DNA of 64,000 bases, from the NCBI GenBank assembly GCA_965200045.1, contig OZ241330.1, forward strand, positions 868,001-932,000, in the 5' to 3' direction. Position 1 is the first letter of the stretch, and every line of letters begins with the position of its first letter. The notes under the pieces were generated by a model. The model was not told the DNA's origin and made no database searches. It was given only the letters and a program-made list of their open reading frames with translations. The translations under genes were made by a program, and so were the position numbers. The stretch comes from Bin25 sp026709415 (lineage in GTDB: Bacteria; Bacteroidota; Bacteroidia; Flavobacteriales; Flavobacteriaceae). This document shows positions 36,551 through 43,984 of this stretch, in pieces.

Positions 36551-37288
36551 ATGAAAATCCATTTATATCTTCTAGTGGCTAATCTTGTTTTCTGTTGCAT
36601 CGTCATAGCACAGAAACCCGAAACAATTCAATCGGCATCAAAAAACTCTAAAACACAACAATGGGAAAAACAATTTATTGATGATTCTTTTGATGGTTGG
36701 CAAATCTTTAGAAATCAAGGCAATAGCAAATCAGGTTGGTCTCTTCATAACGGCGTGCTGATCTATAACTCTGAAAAAGCGACAGGAGAGGGGAATAAAA
36801 GCCTGATTTCTGATGCTACTTATCGAAATTTTGAAATTAAATTTGATTGGAAAGTCTCTCCTAAAGGGAATAGTGGATTTATGTGGGGGGTTAGTTTAGA
36901 TGAAAAATTTGAGCATCCTTTTGAATCGGGTCCTGAAATTCAAGTTTTAGACCCTGCGGTTTACTTGGGGGATGAAAACAATCAAAATCATACCGCCGGA
37001 GCACTTTATGATTTAATAGCTCCCAATACTTTGGTTACCAAAGACGCAGGACAATGGAATCGTTTTCACATCAAGGTCAATTACGATGAGAATCGAACTG
37101 TGGTGATTCATAATGATGTGGAAATTCTCAATTTTCCATTGCATGGACCACAATGGGATGAACTCATTGCCAATAGCAAATTTGCTAATATTGAAGGCTT
37201 TGGAACCTATCAAACTGGGCATTTGGCTTTTCAAGACCATCCAGGAGTGATTTCCTTTAAAAATGTAAAAATCAAATCTTTAGACTAA
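36551..37288 (+). CDS. DUF1080 (3-keto-disaccharide hydrolase-type) secreted protein
   Basis: A 245-residue protein with a signal peptide (about 1-21, LLVANLVFCCIVIAQ). The DUF1080 fold is a concanavalin-like beta-sandwich: FIDDSFDGWQIFRNQG, FEIKFDWKVSPKGNSGFMWG and GPEIQVLDPAVY, then HTAGALYDLI. This family includes enzymes that cleave 3-keto-glycosides, and a carbohydrate role is likely. No partner dehydrogenase is next to it. The next gene begins 15 bp later but looks unrelated. Confidence 0.88.
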   Translation: MKIHLYLLVANLVFCCIVIAQKPETIQSASKNSKTQQWEKQFIDDSFDGWQIFRNQGNSKSGWSLHNGVLIYNSEKATGEGNKSLISDATYRNFEIKFDWKVSPKGNSGFMWGVSLDEKFEHPFESGPEIQVLDPAVYLGDENNQNHTAGALYDLIAPNTLVTKDAGQWNRFHIKVNYDENRTVVIHNDVEILNFPLHGPQWDELIANSKFANIEGFGTYQTGHLAFQDHPGVISFKNVKIKSLD

Positions 37289-37303
37289 AATCCTAATCCA
37301 TAG

Positions 37304-37606
37304 ATGCATAGATTTTATGCTGGTTTTCTAGTTTCATCACTGTTCATCGGTTGTGGAATAAAGGTCACTCACGTGTTCCATTACCATCTTGATGAGGAAC
37401 ACTGCTTCAGTACTCATGACCATGTGCATGATGCTAGTCATCATTTGGCCTTTATTGATCTTTCCATTTTACCGACTATCGAAAATTCATTTTCTTGGAA
37501 TCCTCCATTGATAAACCAAAACCAAAGGAAAATCAATGTATCTCAAAATGAATATTTCATTCAACGATTCTTTCAATTTATAAGTTCACGCGCGCCGCCT
37601 CATTAG
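37304..37606 (+). CDS. Small His-rich membrane/periplasmic protein
   Basis: A 100-residue protein. A hydrophobic start (about 5-20) leads to a His-rich segment: HVFHYHLDEEHCFSTHDHVH, then HHLAF. This suggests metal binding outside the inner membrane. Small His/Cys-rich proteins of this kind commonly precede metal-related TonB receptors in Bacteroidota. It lies 15 bp after the DUF1080 gene and 90 bp before the His/Asp-rich lipoprotein gene. No recognised family domain. Confidence 0.6.
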   Translation: MHRFYAGFLVSSLFIGCGIKVTHVFHYHLDEEHCFSTHDHVHDASHHLAFIDLSILPTIENSFSWNPPLINQNQRKINVSQNEYFIQRFFQFISSRAPPH

Positions 37607-37611
37607 CGTCT

Positions 37612-37650
37612 ATTTTGTATAGGTTTTGGAAAACACCTAGGACACAAAAT
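37612..37650. repeat. Imperfect inverted repeat before the His-rich lipoprotein gene
   Basis: The arms begin ATTTTGT (37612-37618) and end ACAAAAT (37644-37650), with an inner AGGTTTT/AAAACaCCT pairing. It could be a weak transcription terminator or a binding site for a metal regulator. The sequence alone cannot decide. Confidence 0.4.
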
Positions 37651-37696
37651 TAAATCCATAAGTTTTCTACAACAATTTTTTAATCTTAAATTTATA

Positions 37697-38305
37697 ATGA
37701 AAGCATTTTTGCAAAAAAGCCAATCATTATTGGCGTATTCAACTTTTATTTTTGGCTTAATTTTTTTAGTCTCATGCTCCAAAGATGATCCTGAAGAAGA
37801 GCATGATCATGAGGAGTTTTCCCATATTGAGTTTAGAATAAAAACTGGAAATACGGAACAAAAACTGACGTGGGCCGCTGAAGAAGAAGATCATGATGAA
37901 GACCATGATGATCATGACCATGAAAGTCATGGGGAATTTGAGGGGGATGATACTATCAAATTGAAAAATGGCACTAAATCAGAAGTATCCATTAGTATTT
38001 GGAATAGACACGATGGGGAAAATGAAAATGTTACTGAAGAAATCAAAGAAGAAGTGGATGTTCATCAATTTTTTTATGAATTTTCCCCAGATATCGTAAA
38101 AATAGAGCCTTCTAGTTCAGATCTTAAAGACTCTGATGGTATCAATCTTTTATTGTTTACTGATTGGACGCCATCAAGTACAGGCTCTGGAAAAGTCGAA
38201 ATTACTCTGATTCATGAGCCCAGTAACAAAAGAGCAACACGAGAACAAGCTGGAGGAGATGCTGATTTTGAAATCACTATTGATTTTATTGTCGAAGAGG
38301 AATAA
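37697..38305 (+). CDS. His/Asp-rich lipoprotein, putative metal-binding
   Basis: A 202-residue lipoprotein. The signal peptide ends in the lipobox LVSC (Cys at about 27), followed by SKDDPEEEHDHEEF. A second charged cluster near 73 reads EEDHDEDHDDHDHESH. The acidic His-rich stretches are typical of zinc- or other metal-binding envelope proteins. The C-terminal half has beta-strand character with NLLLFTDWTPSSTGSGKVEI. It lies between the small His-rich gene and a TonB receptor and probably presents metal to that receptor. The metal is not known. Confidence 0.72.
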   Translation: MKAFLQKSQSLLAYSTFIFGLIFLVSCSKDDPEEEHDHEEFSHIEFRIKTGNTEQKLTWAAEEEDHDEDHDDHDHESHGEFEGDDTIKLKNGTKSEVSISIWNRHDGENENVTEEIKEEVDVHQFFYEFSPDIVKIEPSSSDLKDSDGINLLLFTDWTPSSTGSGKVEITLIHEPSNKRATREQAGGDADFEITIDFIVEEE

Positions 38306-38311
38306 TCCTAG

Positions 38312-38350
38312 TTCTCTTTACTCCCCTATGATATAGGGGAGTAGAGAGAA
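38312..38350 (+). promoter_or_regulatory. Strong 18-bp hairpin between lipoprotein and TonB receptor genes
   Basis: The arm 38312-38329 pairs with 38333-38350, 18 pairs with one G-U and a 3-nt loop. It begins 6 bp after the lipoprotein stop and ends 15 bp before the receptor ATG at 38366. It has no T tract directly after it, so partial termination, attenuation or protection of the upstream mRNA are all possible. Confidence 0.7.
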
Positions 38351-38365
38351 TTGATTTTATTGATT

Positions 38366-40834
38366 ATGGGTGTTTCAAATGGGTTGAAAAGGTTGAATTT
38401 CCTATGGAAGCCCTTTCTGAGGTTATTCTGCCCAAAGTGTTTGGCCGTTTTTGGAGCGGTGTGTGTTTGTGACAAAGCTTGTGCTCAAAAATGTGATATC
38501 AATTTAGAAGTAGAAGTACTGGATCAAAATGATGGGGCTCCAATTAATGATGCTATTGTTTCCACCCAAAACGAAGATCATGAAATCAAAAATTCGAATC
38601 AAGGAACAACGATCATCGAAAAGATATGTCCCGGTAACTTGCAATTAACGATTTCCCATCCCCATTATGAAGTCTATTTAAGCCAATATTCAATCGATTC
38701 GGATCAAACTTTGAAAATTGAGTTAATTCGTAAAGCCATCGAATTAAATCCCGTTAATCTCGAACAGTTTTTACACCGTTCACAAAGTCAAACGCTTTCT
38801 GAAAAAATTCTCACACAAAGTCAAATTGATGCCTATGCTCACCAAAATATTTCTGATGCTTTATCCACATTAAGTGGAGTGTCTATGATTCGATTGGGGA
38901 ATGAGATTTCAAAACCGATCATACATGGTATGTATGGTTCAAGAGTAGCCATTGTGGCCGATGGTCATCGATTGAGTGATCAAGAATGGGGTGCTGACCA
39001 CTCTCCGTCCATAGATTTAAATGCATTTCAGGGAGTTCAACTATTAAAAGGAGTCTCGACATTGAAATATGGAGGAGATACATCAGGGGGTATTATTATA
39101 TTAAATCAATCCATAGTAAAACCGATTGATTCATTATACGGCAGTGTTTCTATTGTGGGTAGTTCTAACGGCCTTGGAGGTTCATTAGCCAGCAGAATCA
39201 TTAAATCATATCCAAACGGTTTTCATTTTAAAATCAATGGTTCATACAAAAAAACTAGAGATTTGATTGCCCCTGATTATACTTTATCCAATACAGCTAG
39301 TTCGCGTCAAAATGTAGGCATTCACATAGCTAAAAAAACAATGTCCAATAGTTGGGAGTTTACTGGTTCTGTTTTCCAAAATGAAATCGGTATTCTCAGA
39401 GCAGCACATACCGGTAATGTGAGAGATTTAATCATAGCGATCAATAGAAACCGTCCTTGGTTAATAGAAGATCCTACATTTGAAATAAACTCCCCTTCGC
39501 AAATGGTGACACACTATAGTGCCTTGGGAAAATACTCTAAAAGATTTGATAGTACTTCAAAATTGAATCTTCTTTATGGTTTTCAGCACAACAGAAGAAA
39601 AGAATTTGATATCAGACGTGCTGGTCGAAGCAGAATTCCATCATTACATCTTCGATTGATTACCCAAAATATATCAATAGATTATGACTGGTTTTCTAAA
39701 GGATTTTGGCATTTCAATTTAGGAACAACTATTGAACTGCAAGATAATGAGGCTGTTCCAGGTACTGGCGTTAGCCCATTGATTCCAGATTATTTTAAAT
39801 ATAAAATGGGATCTTATATTTCTTCAACTTACAAAAAGAATAATGACTTGATTTTCGAACTAGGTGTGAGGTTGGATTACGATCATTTGGATGTTAAAAA
39901 ATTCTATCAACTCAAGGATTGGGAAAACAGAAAGTACAACGAAAAATACAGCCATTTTGAAATTCGAAAAACGGCATCCAGTCAAATTTTGACCAACCCA
40001 AAATTAGATTTTTGGAGTTTAGCGGTTAACAGTGGTGTTTATAAGAATTTCAAATCAAATATTTCTATAGGTTTCAACTACATCCTAAGCCAAAGAGCTC
40101 CTAATGTAGCAGAACTTTTTTCCGATGGGTTGCACCATTCGTTAGCCACTATTGAACAAGGTAATTTGGAACTTCCGAAAGAATCCGTCCACAAAACTTT
40201 GATGGATATCAACAAAAACAGTGGAAAATTGCAATGGGGGATAACTCCTTATGTTACGTTAGCTAAAAACTATATCTATCTACAACCAATCGGTACCATA
40301 ACCACAATCAGGGGGGCATTTCCTGTTTGGGAGTATTTATCAAGTGATGCTCAATTTTGGGGAGTCGATGCGGATTTAGAATACAAATTTAAAAGCAATA
40401 TGATTTACCAATCAACTGTTTCCTTTGTTGCTGCCAATGAAAGTAAAACCAAAAACCCACTGATCGATATCCCTCCTTTTTCTTTAAACCAAAGAATGAA
40501 TTATAGGACTAAATCCGATTTTTCCTTTCAAGTCACCAGTGATTGGGTGGCAAAACAAAGTAGATATCCTGAAACAACCTTTAAAAGCTCATACATTCAA
40601 GATGGCCAATTTGTACAGACCGACATTAACTTAACCTCCCCGGTTAAAAGTTATCATCTCCTGGGATTGGAAATCAGGAAAAAATTCATCAACAAAGAAA
40701 ACCTTTCAATAGAATCTAGGTTGGGGGTCCGGAATTTAATGAACCTATCTTACAGGGAATACTTAAATCGATTGCGATACTTTTCAGATGATATTGGTAG
40801 AACGATCGAATTACAATTTCAAATTGATTTCTAA
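38366..40834 (+). CDS. TonB-dependent receptor, probably for a metal
   Basis: An outer-membrane transporter. It has 822 residues from the ATG at 38366 (a TTG at 38351 was rejected). A signal sequence ends near KACAQKC. A carboxypeptidase-like domain covers about 45-110. The plug carries GVSMIRLGNEISKPIIHGMY, then SRVAIVADGHRLSDQEWGAD. The barrel ends IELQFQIDF. The plug resembles zinc/metal receptors such as ZnuD. With the two His-rich proteins before it, a zinc or other metal uptake role is inferred. The stop overlaps the rimM stop by 4 bp on the opposite strand. Confidence 0.85.
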   Translation: MGVSNGLKRLNFLWKPFLRLFCPKCLAVFGAVCVCDKACAQKCDINLEVEVLDQNDGAPINDAIVSTQNEDHEIKNSNQGTTIIEKICPGNLQLTISHPHYEVYLSQYSIDSDQTLKIELIRKAIELNPVNLEQFLHRSQSQTLSEKILTQSQIDAYAHQNISDALSTLSGVSMIRLGNEISKPIIHGMYGSRVAIVADGHRLSDQEWGADHSPSIDLNAFQGVQLLKGVSTLKYGGDTSGGIIILNQSIVKPIDSLYGSVSIVGSSNGLGGSLASRIIKSYPNGFHFKINGSYKKTRDLIAPDYTLSNTASSRQNVGIHIAKKTMSNSWEFTGSVFQNEIGILRAAHTGNVRDLIIAINRNRPWLIEDPTFEINSPSQMVTHYSALGKYSKRFDSTSKLNLLYGFQHNRRKEFDIRRAGRSRIPSLHLRLITQNISIDYDWFSKGFWHFNLGTTIELQDNEAVPGTGVSPLIPDYFKYKMGSYISSTYKKNNDLIFELGVRLDYDHLDVKKFYQLKDWENRKYNEKYSHFEIRKTASSQILTNPKLDFWSLAVNSGVYKNFKSNISIGFNYILSQRAPNVAELFSDGLHHSLATIEQGNLELPKESVHKTLMDINKNSGKLQWGITPYVTLAKNYIYLQPIGTITTIRGAFPVWEYLSSDAQFWGVDADLEYKFKSNMIYQSTVSFVAANESKTKNPLIDIPPFSLNQRMNYRTKSDFSFQVTSDWVAKQSRYPETTFKSSYIQDGQFVQTDINLTSPVKSYHLLGLEIRKKFINKENLSIESRLGVRNLMNLSYREYLNRLRYFSDDIGRTIELQFQIDF

Positions 40835-41391
40835 TTTGAATTATTCAAATCAATCAGCCCTTCAGGTAATTTCATGGTGAGTTTTTGATTCCTTTGGTCC
40901 TCTTGCAAAATCAATTCGGTATCCAATGGAATTAAAAATTCAAACCCATCATGAGCAATTTCTAGTAATGGTTGGAGGGGGCGTTCTATAATGTTTTTAA
41001 TTGTTCCAATTTTTGTTGTTTGGTCATAGACATCATACCCTACTAAATGATTTAAATCTTCTGATGTATCGATATTCAAATCAACAGCGGTTTTTAAAAC
41101 ATACACTTGTTTAAACAATAATTTATGAGCGTTTAGTTCATTATCAACGCCCAAAAATTTAACGCGAATTTGATTTTTAGAATGAGTCTTCAACTTTTCA
41201 ATTTGATGAGGTACAAGAGTATGATCAATATCGATAAACAAGGATCTTAAATTTAAAAATGGATTTAAATCAGGATATTTTATTTGGATTAATAGTTCCC
41301 CCTTATAACTAAATTTTTTAGTTGTATACCCCATAAATAAAACTTCTGATTCTGACATCGACAACTCGTTTTGTTCATCAAATGGAATCAT
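40831..41391 (-). CDS. rimM: Ribosome maturation factor RimM
   Basis: Assists maturation of the 30S subunit head, by binding S19. It has 186 residues, as usual. The N-terminal RimM domain has SESEVLFMGYTTKKFSYKGE and VKFLGVDNELNAHKLLFKQV. A PRC-barrel domain follows from about 100 (LVGYDVYDQTTKIGTIKNII), ending LKLP-like TMKLPEGLIDL. It lies 239 bp downstream of rpsP on the same strand, the usual order. Confidence 0.93.
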   Translation of the reverse strand: MIPFDEQNELSMSESEVLFMGYTTKKFSYKGELLIQIKYPDLNPFLNLRSLFIDIDHTLVPHQIEKLKTHSKNQIRVKFLGVDNELNAHKLLFKQVYVLKTAVDLNIDTSEDLNHLVGYDVYDQTTKIGTIKNIIERPLQPLLEIAHDGFEFLIPLDTELILQEDQRNQKLTMKLPEGLIDLNNSN

Positions 41392-41630
41392 TGTTGTGTT
41401 AAGAATTATTCTATTTTTTGAAAGATAGAAAACTTTACTTCTAGAGATAAATAAAAATCAAAATTTGAGTTTGTATGTGCGGGATACACTTTACATCCAT
41501 TGATGTTTTTATGAAGAGTCTCCTTTATCTAAAGGTTGAATATCTGATATCCTATGGCCATTTTCCTAATTTTCCAGTGGATGTTCTTTCTACTTTTTGG
41601 CTTATTTAGAATCCATTGGTGTTCATCCAC

Positions 41631-42188
41631 CTATTCATCTTTAGACGGGTTGTTTTCTTGATTTTTGGATGAAACTTTTTTCTCTTCTTTGGTTTGATCT
41701 GAGTCTTTGGAACGATCTTCTTCATTTTTTGCTTCCACCTCAGTCTCTTGAGAGTCTAGTTTTTCTTTTAAAACAGACTTTTCTTTTTGTATGATGGCCT
41801 CAGCCTGTTCTTGTTTTACTTTAGTTAATCGTTCTTTATTTCTTTGGATTTTATCTTGTTTTTCTTTATTCCAAAATTCAAATTTTTCTTCTGCTTGTTC
41901 TAGGGTCAAGGCTCCTTTACCAACTCCTTTTTTCAAATGAAGTCTCAACAATACCCCTTGGTATGATAAAATGGATCTAACGGTATTGGTGGGTTGTGCT
42001 CCGTTTTCAAGCCATTTTATAGCATCATCTTGTTGAAGCTTAATTTCTGCTGGATTCAGATTGGGGTTATAAGTGCCAATCTTTTCGAGAAAGCGACCAT
42101 CTCTTTTAGAACGCGAGTCGGCTGCTACAATCCAATAAAATGGTTTGCCTTTTTTACCGTGTCTTTGAAGTCGAAGTTTTACTGCCAT
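41631..42188 (-). CDS. rpsP: 30S ribosomal protein S16 with long charged tail
   Basis: A structural protein of the 30S subunit. It has 185 residues, while most bacteria have about 80-90. The S16 domain covers about 1-85: MAVKLRLQRHGKKGKPFYWI, then RFLEKIGTYNPN. The tail (about 100-185) is rich in Lys and Glu and looks helical, then low in complexity (SKDSDQTKEEKKVSSKNQEN). Extended S16 tails are typical of Bacteroidota, and their role is unclear. It starts the rpsP-rimM operon. Confidence 0.97.
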   Translation of the reverse strand: MAVKLRLQRHGKKGKPFYWIVAADSRSKRDGRFLEKIGTYNPNLNPAEIKLQQDDAIKWLENGAQPTNTVRSILSYQGVLLRLHLKKGVGKGALTLEQAEEKFEFWNKEKQDKIQRNKERLTKVKQEQAEAIIQKEKSVLKEKLDSQETEVEAKNEEDRSKDSDQTKEEKKVSSKNQENNPSKDE

Positions 42189-42625
42189 ATTCTTTCAATT
42201 ATGAGCAACTCGTGCTCTATTGTTTTTGAGGGGAGCAAAAGTATTAAATAAAGTCAAATGTTAGACTTGTTTCTAGAGGCTTTTTTTATGGGATTCATGA
42301 ACTAAAAAGCGTCCAATTTAAATCTTAAATCCATATAATTAACTTTCATTAAGTTTCTCTATTCTTGGTCATCAAAATGGAACAATGATAGAGTTACCTA
42401 ATGCAATTTTATTGAATTACAAAAAGATTCCTTTAGAATTGCATTTGAAAGTGGATCATGTCTTAGGAAAGGGGCTTATATACCTGAATACCCAAAAATA
42501 GTCATTATTGCAAGAATAGTATATCCTTGATCACTCAGGTATATAATTCCCGTTTTTAACCACCTTTTGCTACTTTGGTATATAATTCTCATACTTCTCA
42601 TATTTTTGTAGTATAGAAATCAGTC
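42189..42625. other. Intergenic region with rpsP promoter and repeats before the MNT gene
   Basis: About 440 bp without genes. A CAAAAGTA at 42236-42243, which reads TACTTTTG on the minus strand, is a possible -7 element for rpsP. The right part holds the operator-like repeats described separately. The remainder is AT-rich and shows nothing more. Confidence 0.5.
42477..42590. repeat. Operator-like repeat cluster before the MNT/HEPN genes
   Basis: An 11-bp perfect inverted repeat: TATATACCTGA at 42477-42487 and its complement at 42535-42545. The motif GTATATAATTCCC at 42539-42551 recurs as GTATATAATTCTC at 42578-42590, a 39-bp step. The cluster ends 35 bp before the MNT start, the expected place for an autoregulatory operator of a toxin-antitoxin operon. 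Confidence 0.55.
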
Positions 42626-42943
42626 ATGTTAACTAAAGAACAACAAAAGATTATTGTTGAAACCATCAAACCTTTTAAACCCATTCGATTAGCTTATAAT
42701 GCTTATGACTCAAGAGAAAATGATAGGCTTGAGTTACTTTATCGATTAGGTGAAAATGTTAGTTTATTAGATACTTGTGGCATCATGATTGATCTAGAAA
42801 AACAATTGAATCAAAAAGTGAATATGGTTCATTTTGATTATATATCTCCTTATTCGAAAAAAGAAGTTTTACAAGAAGCTATTCCATTCTATCATGATTC
42901 CAAATCAAAAAAACAAGATAGAGGAACGGTGCTATCGTATTAA
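42626..42943 (+). CDS. Degenerate MNT-family nucleotidyltransferase (antitoxin-like)
   Basis: A 105-residue protein. The C-terminal part, GENVSLLDTCGIMIDLEKQL and PYSKKEVLQEAIPFY, matches the minimal nucleotidyltransferases paired with HEPN toxins (MntA-type). The catalytic part is lost: where the family has GSxARG and DxD, this one reads RLAYNAYDSREND and RLELLYRL, with the two Asp replaced by Arg and Glu. It should therefore not transfer AMP. The downstream HEPN gene overlaps its end by 50 bp. Confidence 0.75.
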   Translation: MLTKEQQKIIVETIKPFKPIRLAYNAYDSRENDRLELLYRLGENVSLLDTCGIMIDLEKQLNQKVNMVHFDYISPYSKKEVLQEAIPFYHDSKSKKQDRGTVLSY

Positions 42944-43301
42944 ACATCTTTTTCAAGAATGGAAAAAACTGATTCCTGATTTATCCGATTTTTCATCCTT
43001 TAAGTCTCATCTTATTCATCAAGCAATATCTTGCTATTATATCATCATTATTACGGAAGAAATGAGAATGATTCTTGTAAAAGATAAAAAAATACCAAAT
43101 AAATACCCTTCTATTCCATGGGAACGTATTATACGAATTCGCAATCAAATTATTCATGAAAATGAGCAATTAAGTCATCAAGAAATTTATAATTTAATCA
43201 ATCGAGAAATGAATATTTTAGAAAAGGAAATTGATTTTTTCAAAGATTTTATTCAATCTTTGGTTTCTAAATCAGATCAACCAAGTTCAGAAGTTACTTG
43301 A
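42894..43301 (+). CDS. HEPN/DUF86-family putative RNase toxin (HepT-like)
   Basis: A 135-residue protein from the ATG at 42894. A longer open frame begins at 42834 but lies wholly in the MNT gene. The HEPN fold has mainly helices, with SHLIHQAISCYYIIIITEEM and the active motif R83-N-Q-I-I-H88 (R-x4-H), consistent with RNase activity. The family usually continues H-x-Y, where the Tyr is modified by the MNT partner. Here the position is Asn90. The N-terminal start is uncertain. A toxin role is inferred. Confidence 0.75.
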   Translation: MIPNQKNKIEERCYRIKHLFQEWKKLIPDLSDFSSFKSHLIHQAISCYYIIIITEEMRMILVKDKKIPNKYPSIPWERIIRIRNQIIHENEQLSHQEIYNLINREMNILEKEIDFFKDFIQSLVSKSDQPSSEVT

Positions 43302-43323
43302 TAAATCGATTAATAGTTCTTAA

Positions 43324-43611
43324 ACGACCCATTCCTTTTTTGATTTAGAAACGACAGGATTAGATCCCCAAGATCGGATTGCCCATATTGGCATACTCCA
43401 ATGCTATGAACGAAACAAACGAAAAGAATTTGTTTCTTGGTTAAATCCTGATATAAAACTTGCTAAAGGCAAACCTTTTTATACCCATCAAGAACGCTTA
43501 CGAAAACATCCGCTTTTTTCTATTAATCACCGATTTTTACGGCAAAAAACAGACCGTAAATCACCTAGGTATCGGACGCCCCCAAGAACTACATTTTTTT
43601 ATTACTTATGA
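43324..43611 (+). pseudogene. Remnant of a DEDDh 3'-5' exonuclease (DnaQ-like)
   Basis: The plus-strand frame after a stop at 43321-43323 reads THSFFDLETTGLDPQDRIAH, then IGILQ, the exonuclease I motif D-L-E-T-T-G with no start codon before it. The frame continues to a stop at 43609-43611. The later part resembles no exonuclease motif II or III. A second frame at 43460-43651 overlaps it and ends TYEGTVEVRQLIHGF, perhaps a frame-shifted continuation or another gene's tail. It is broken, with truncated ends, beside the transposon. Confidence 0.6.
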
Positions 43612-43690
43612 AGGGACCGTTGAAGTCCGTCAACTCATTCATGGTTTCTAATGAGTAAGGGCAGGTTTTGTTTCTTTTGATATTGACTTC

Positions 43691-43698
43691 CTTTTTTA
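43691..43698 (+). repeat. 8-bp target-site duplication, left copy
   Basis: CTTTTTTA directly before the left inverted repeat. It is repeated exactly at 47223-47230, directly after the right inverted repeat. IS1595-family elements usually generate 8-bp duplications. Confidence 0.9.
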
Positions 43699-43723
43699 GG
43701 GAACTACATACTTATTTACACGG
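43699..43723 (+). repeat. Left terminal inverted repeat, 25 bp
   Basis: Begins GGGAACTACATACTTATTTA and ends ACACGG. It is the exact reverse complement of 47198-47222. Matching stops just inside, where the two ends diverge. Confidence 0.95.
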
Positions 43724-43764
43724 CGTTTCTTTTCGATAAAAAACCAACGCTGAAAAATCAATGA

Positions 43765-43941
43765 TCAAATCGTTCTTCCTCTTTGCTGATGATTCGCAGG
43801 TTGTTCCTTTTTAGAAAACCTTGGGAACTTCAATGCTTTCGCAAACTTTTCCACTTCCAAATGAACTTCTTTAGGAATATCATTGGGTGGTAGTTTGGGT
43901 TTTTTGATTTTGATGGGCTTCGGTCGAAGCGATCGCTTCAT
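43765..43941 (-). CDS. Small basic 58-residue ORF inside the transposon
   Basis: ATG at 43941, stop at 43765. The product is Lys/Pro-rich at its start (MKRSLRPKPIKIKKPKLPPN) with a short amphipathic part (EVHLEVEKFAKALKFPRF). It begins 43 bp after the HNH nuclease stop on the same strand and ends 42 bp from the left terminal repeat, so it would be the last gene of the element. No family is recognised. It could be spurious, or a small accessory of the nuclease. Confidence 0.4.
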   Translation of the reverse strand: MKRSLRPKPIKIKKPKLPPNDIPKEVHLEVEKFAKALKFPRFSKKEQPANHQQRGRTI

Positions 43942-43984
43942 GGCTCTTGGATTGAATTACGAAGTTAGAAAAGTTTTATTGAAA

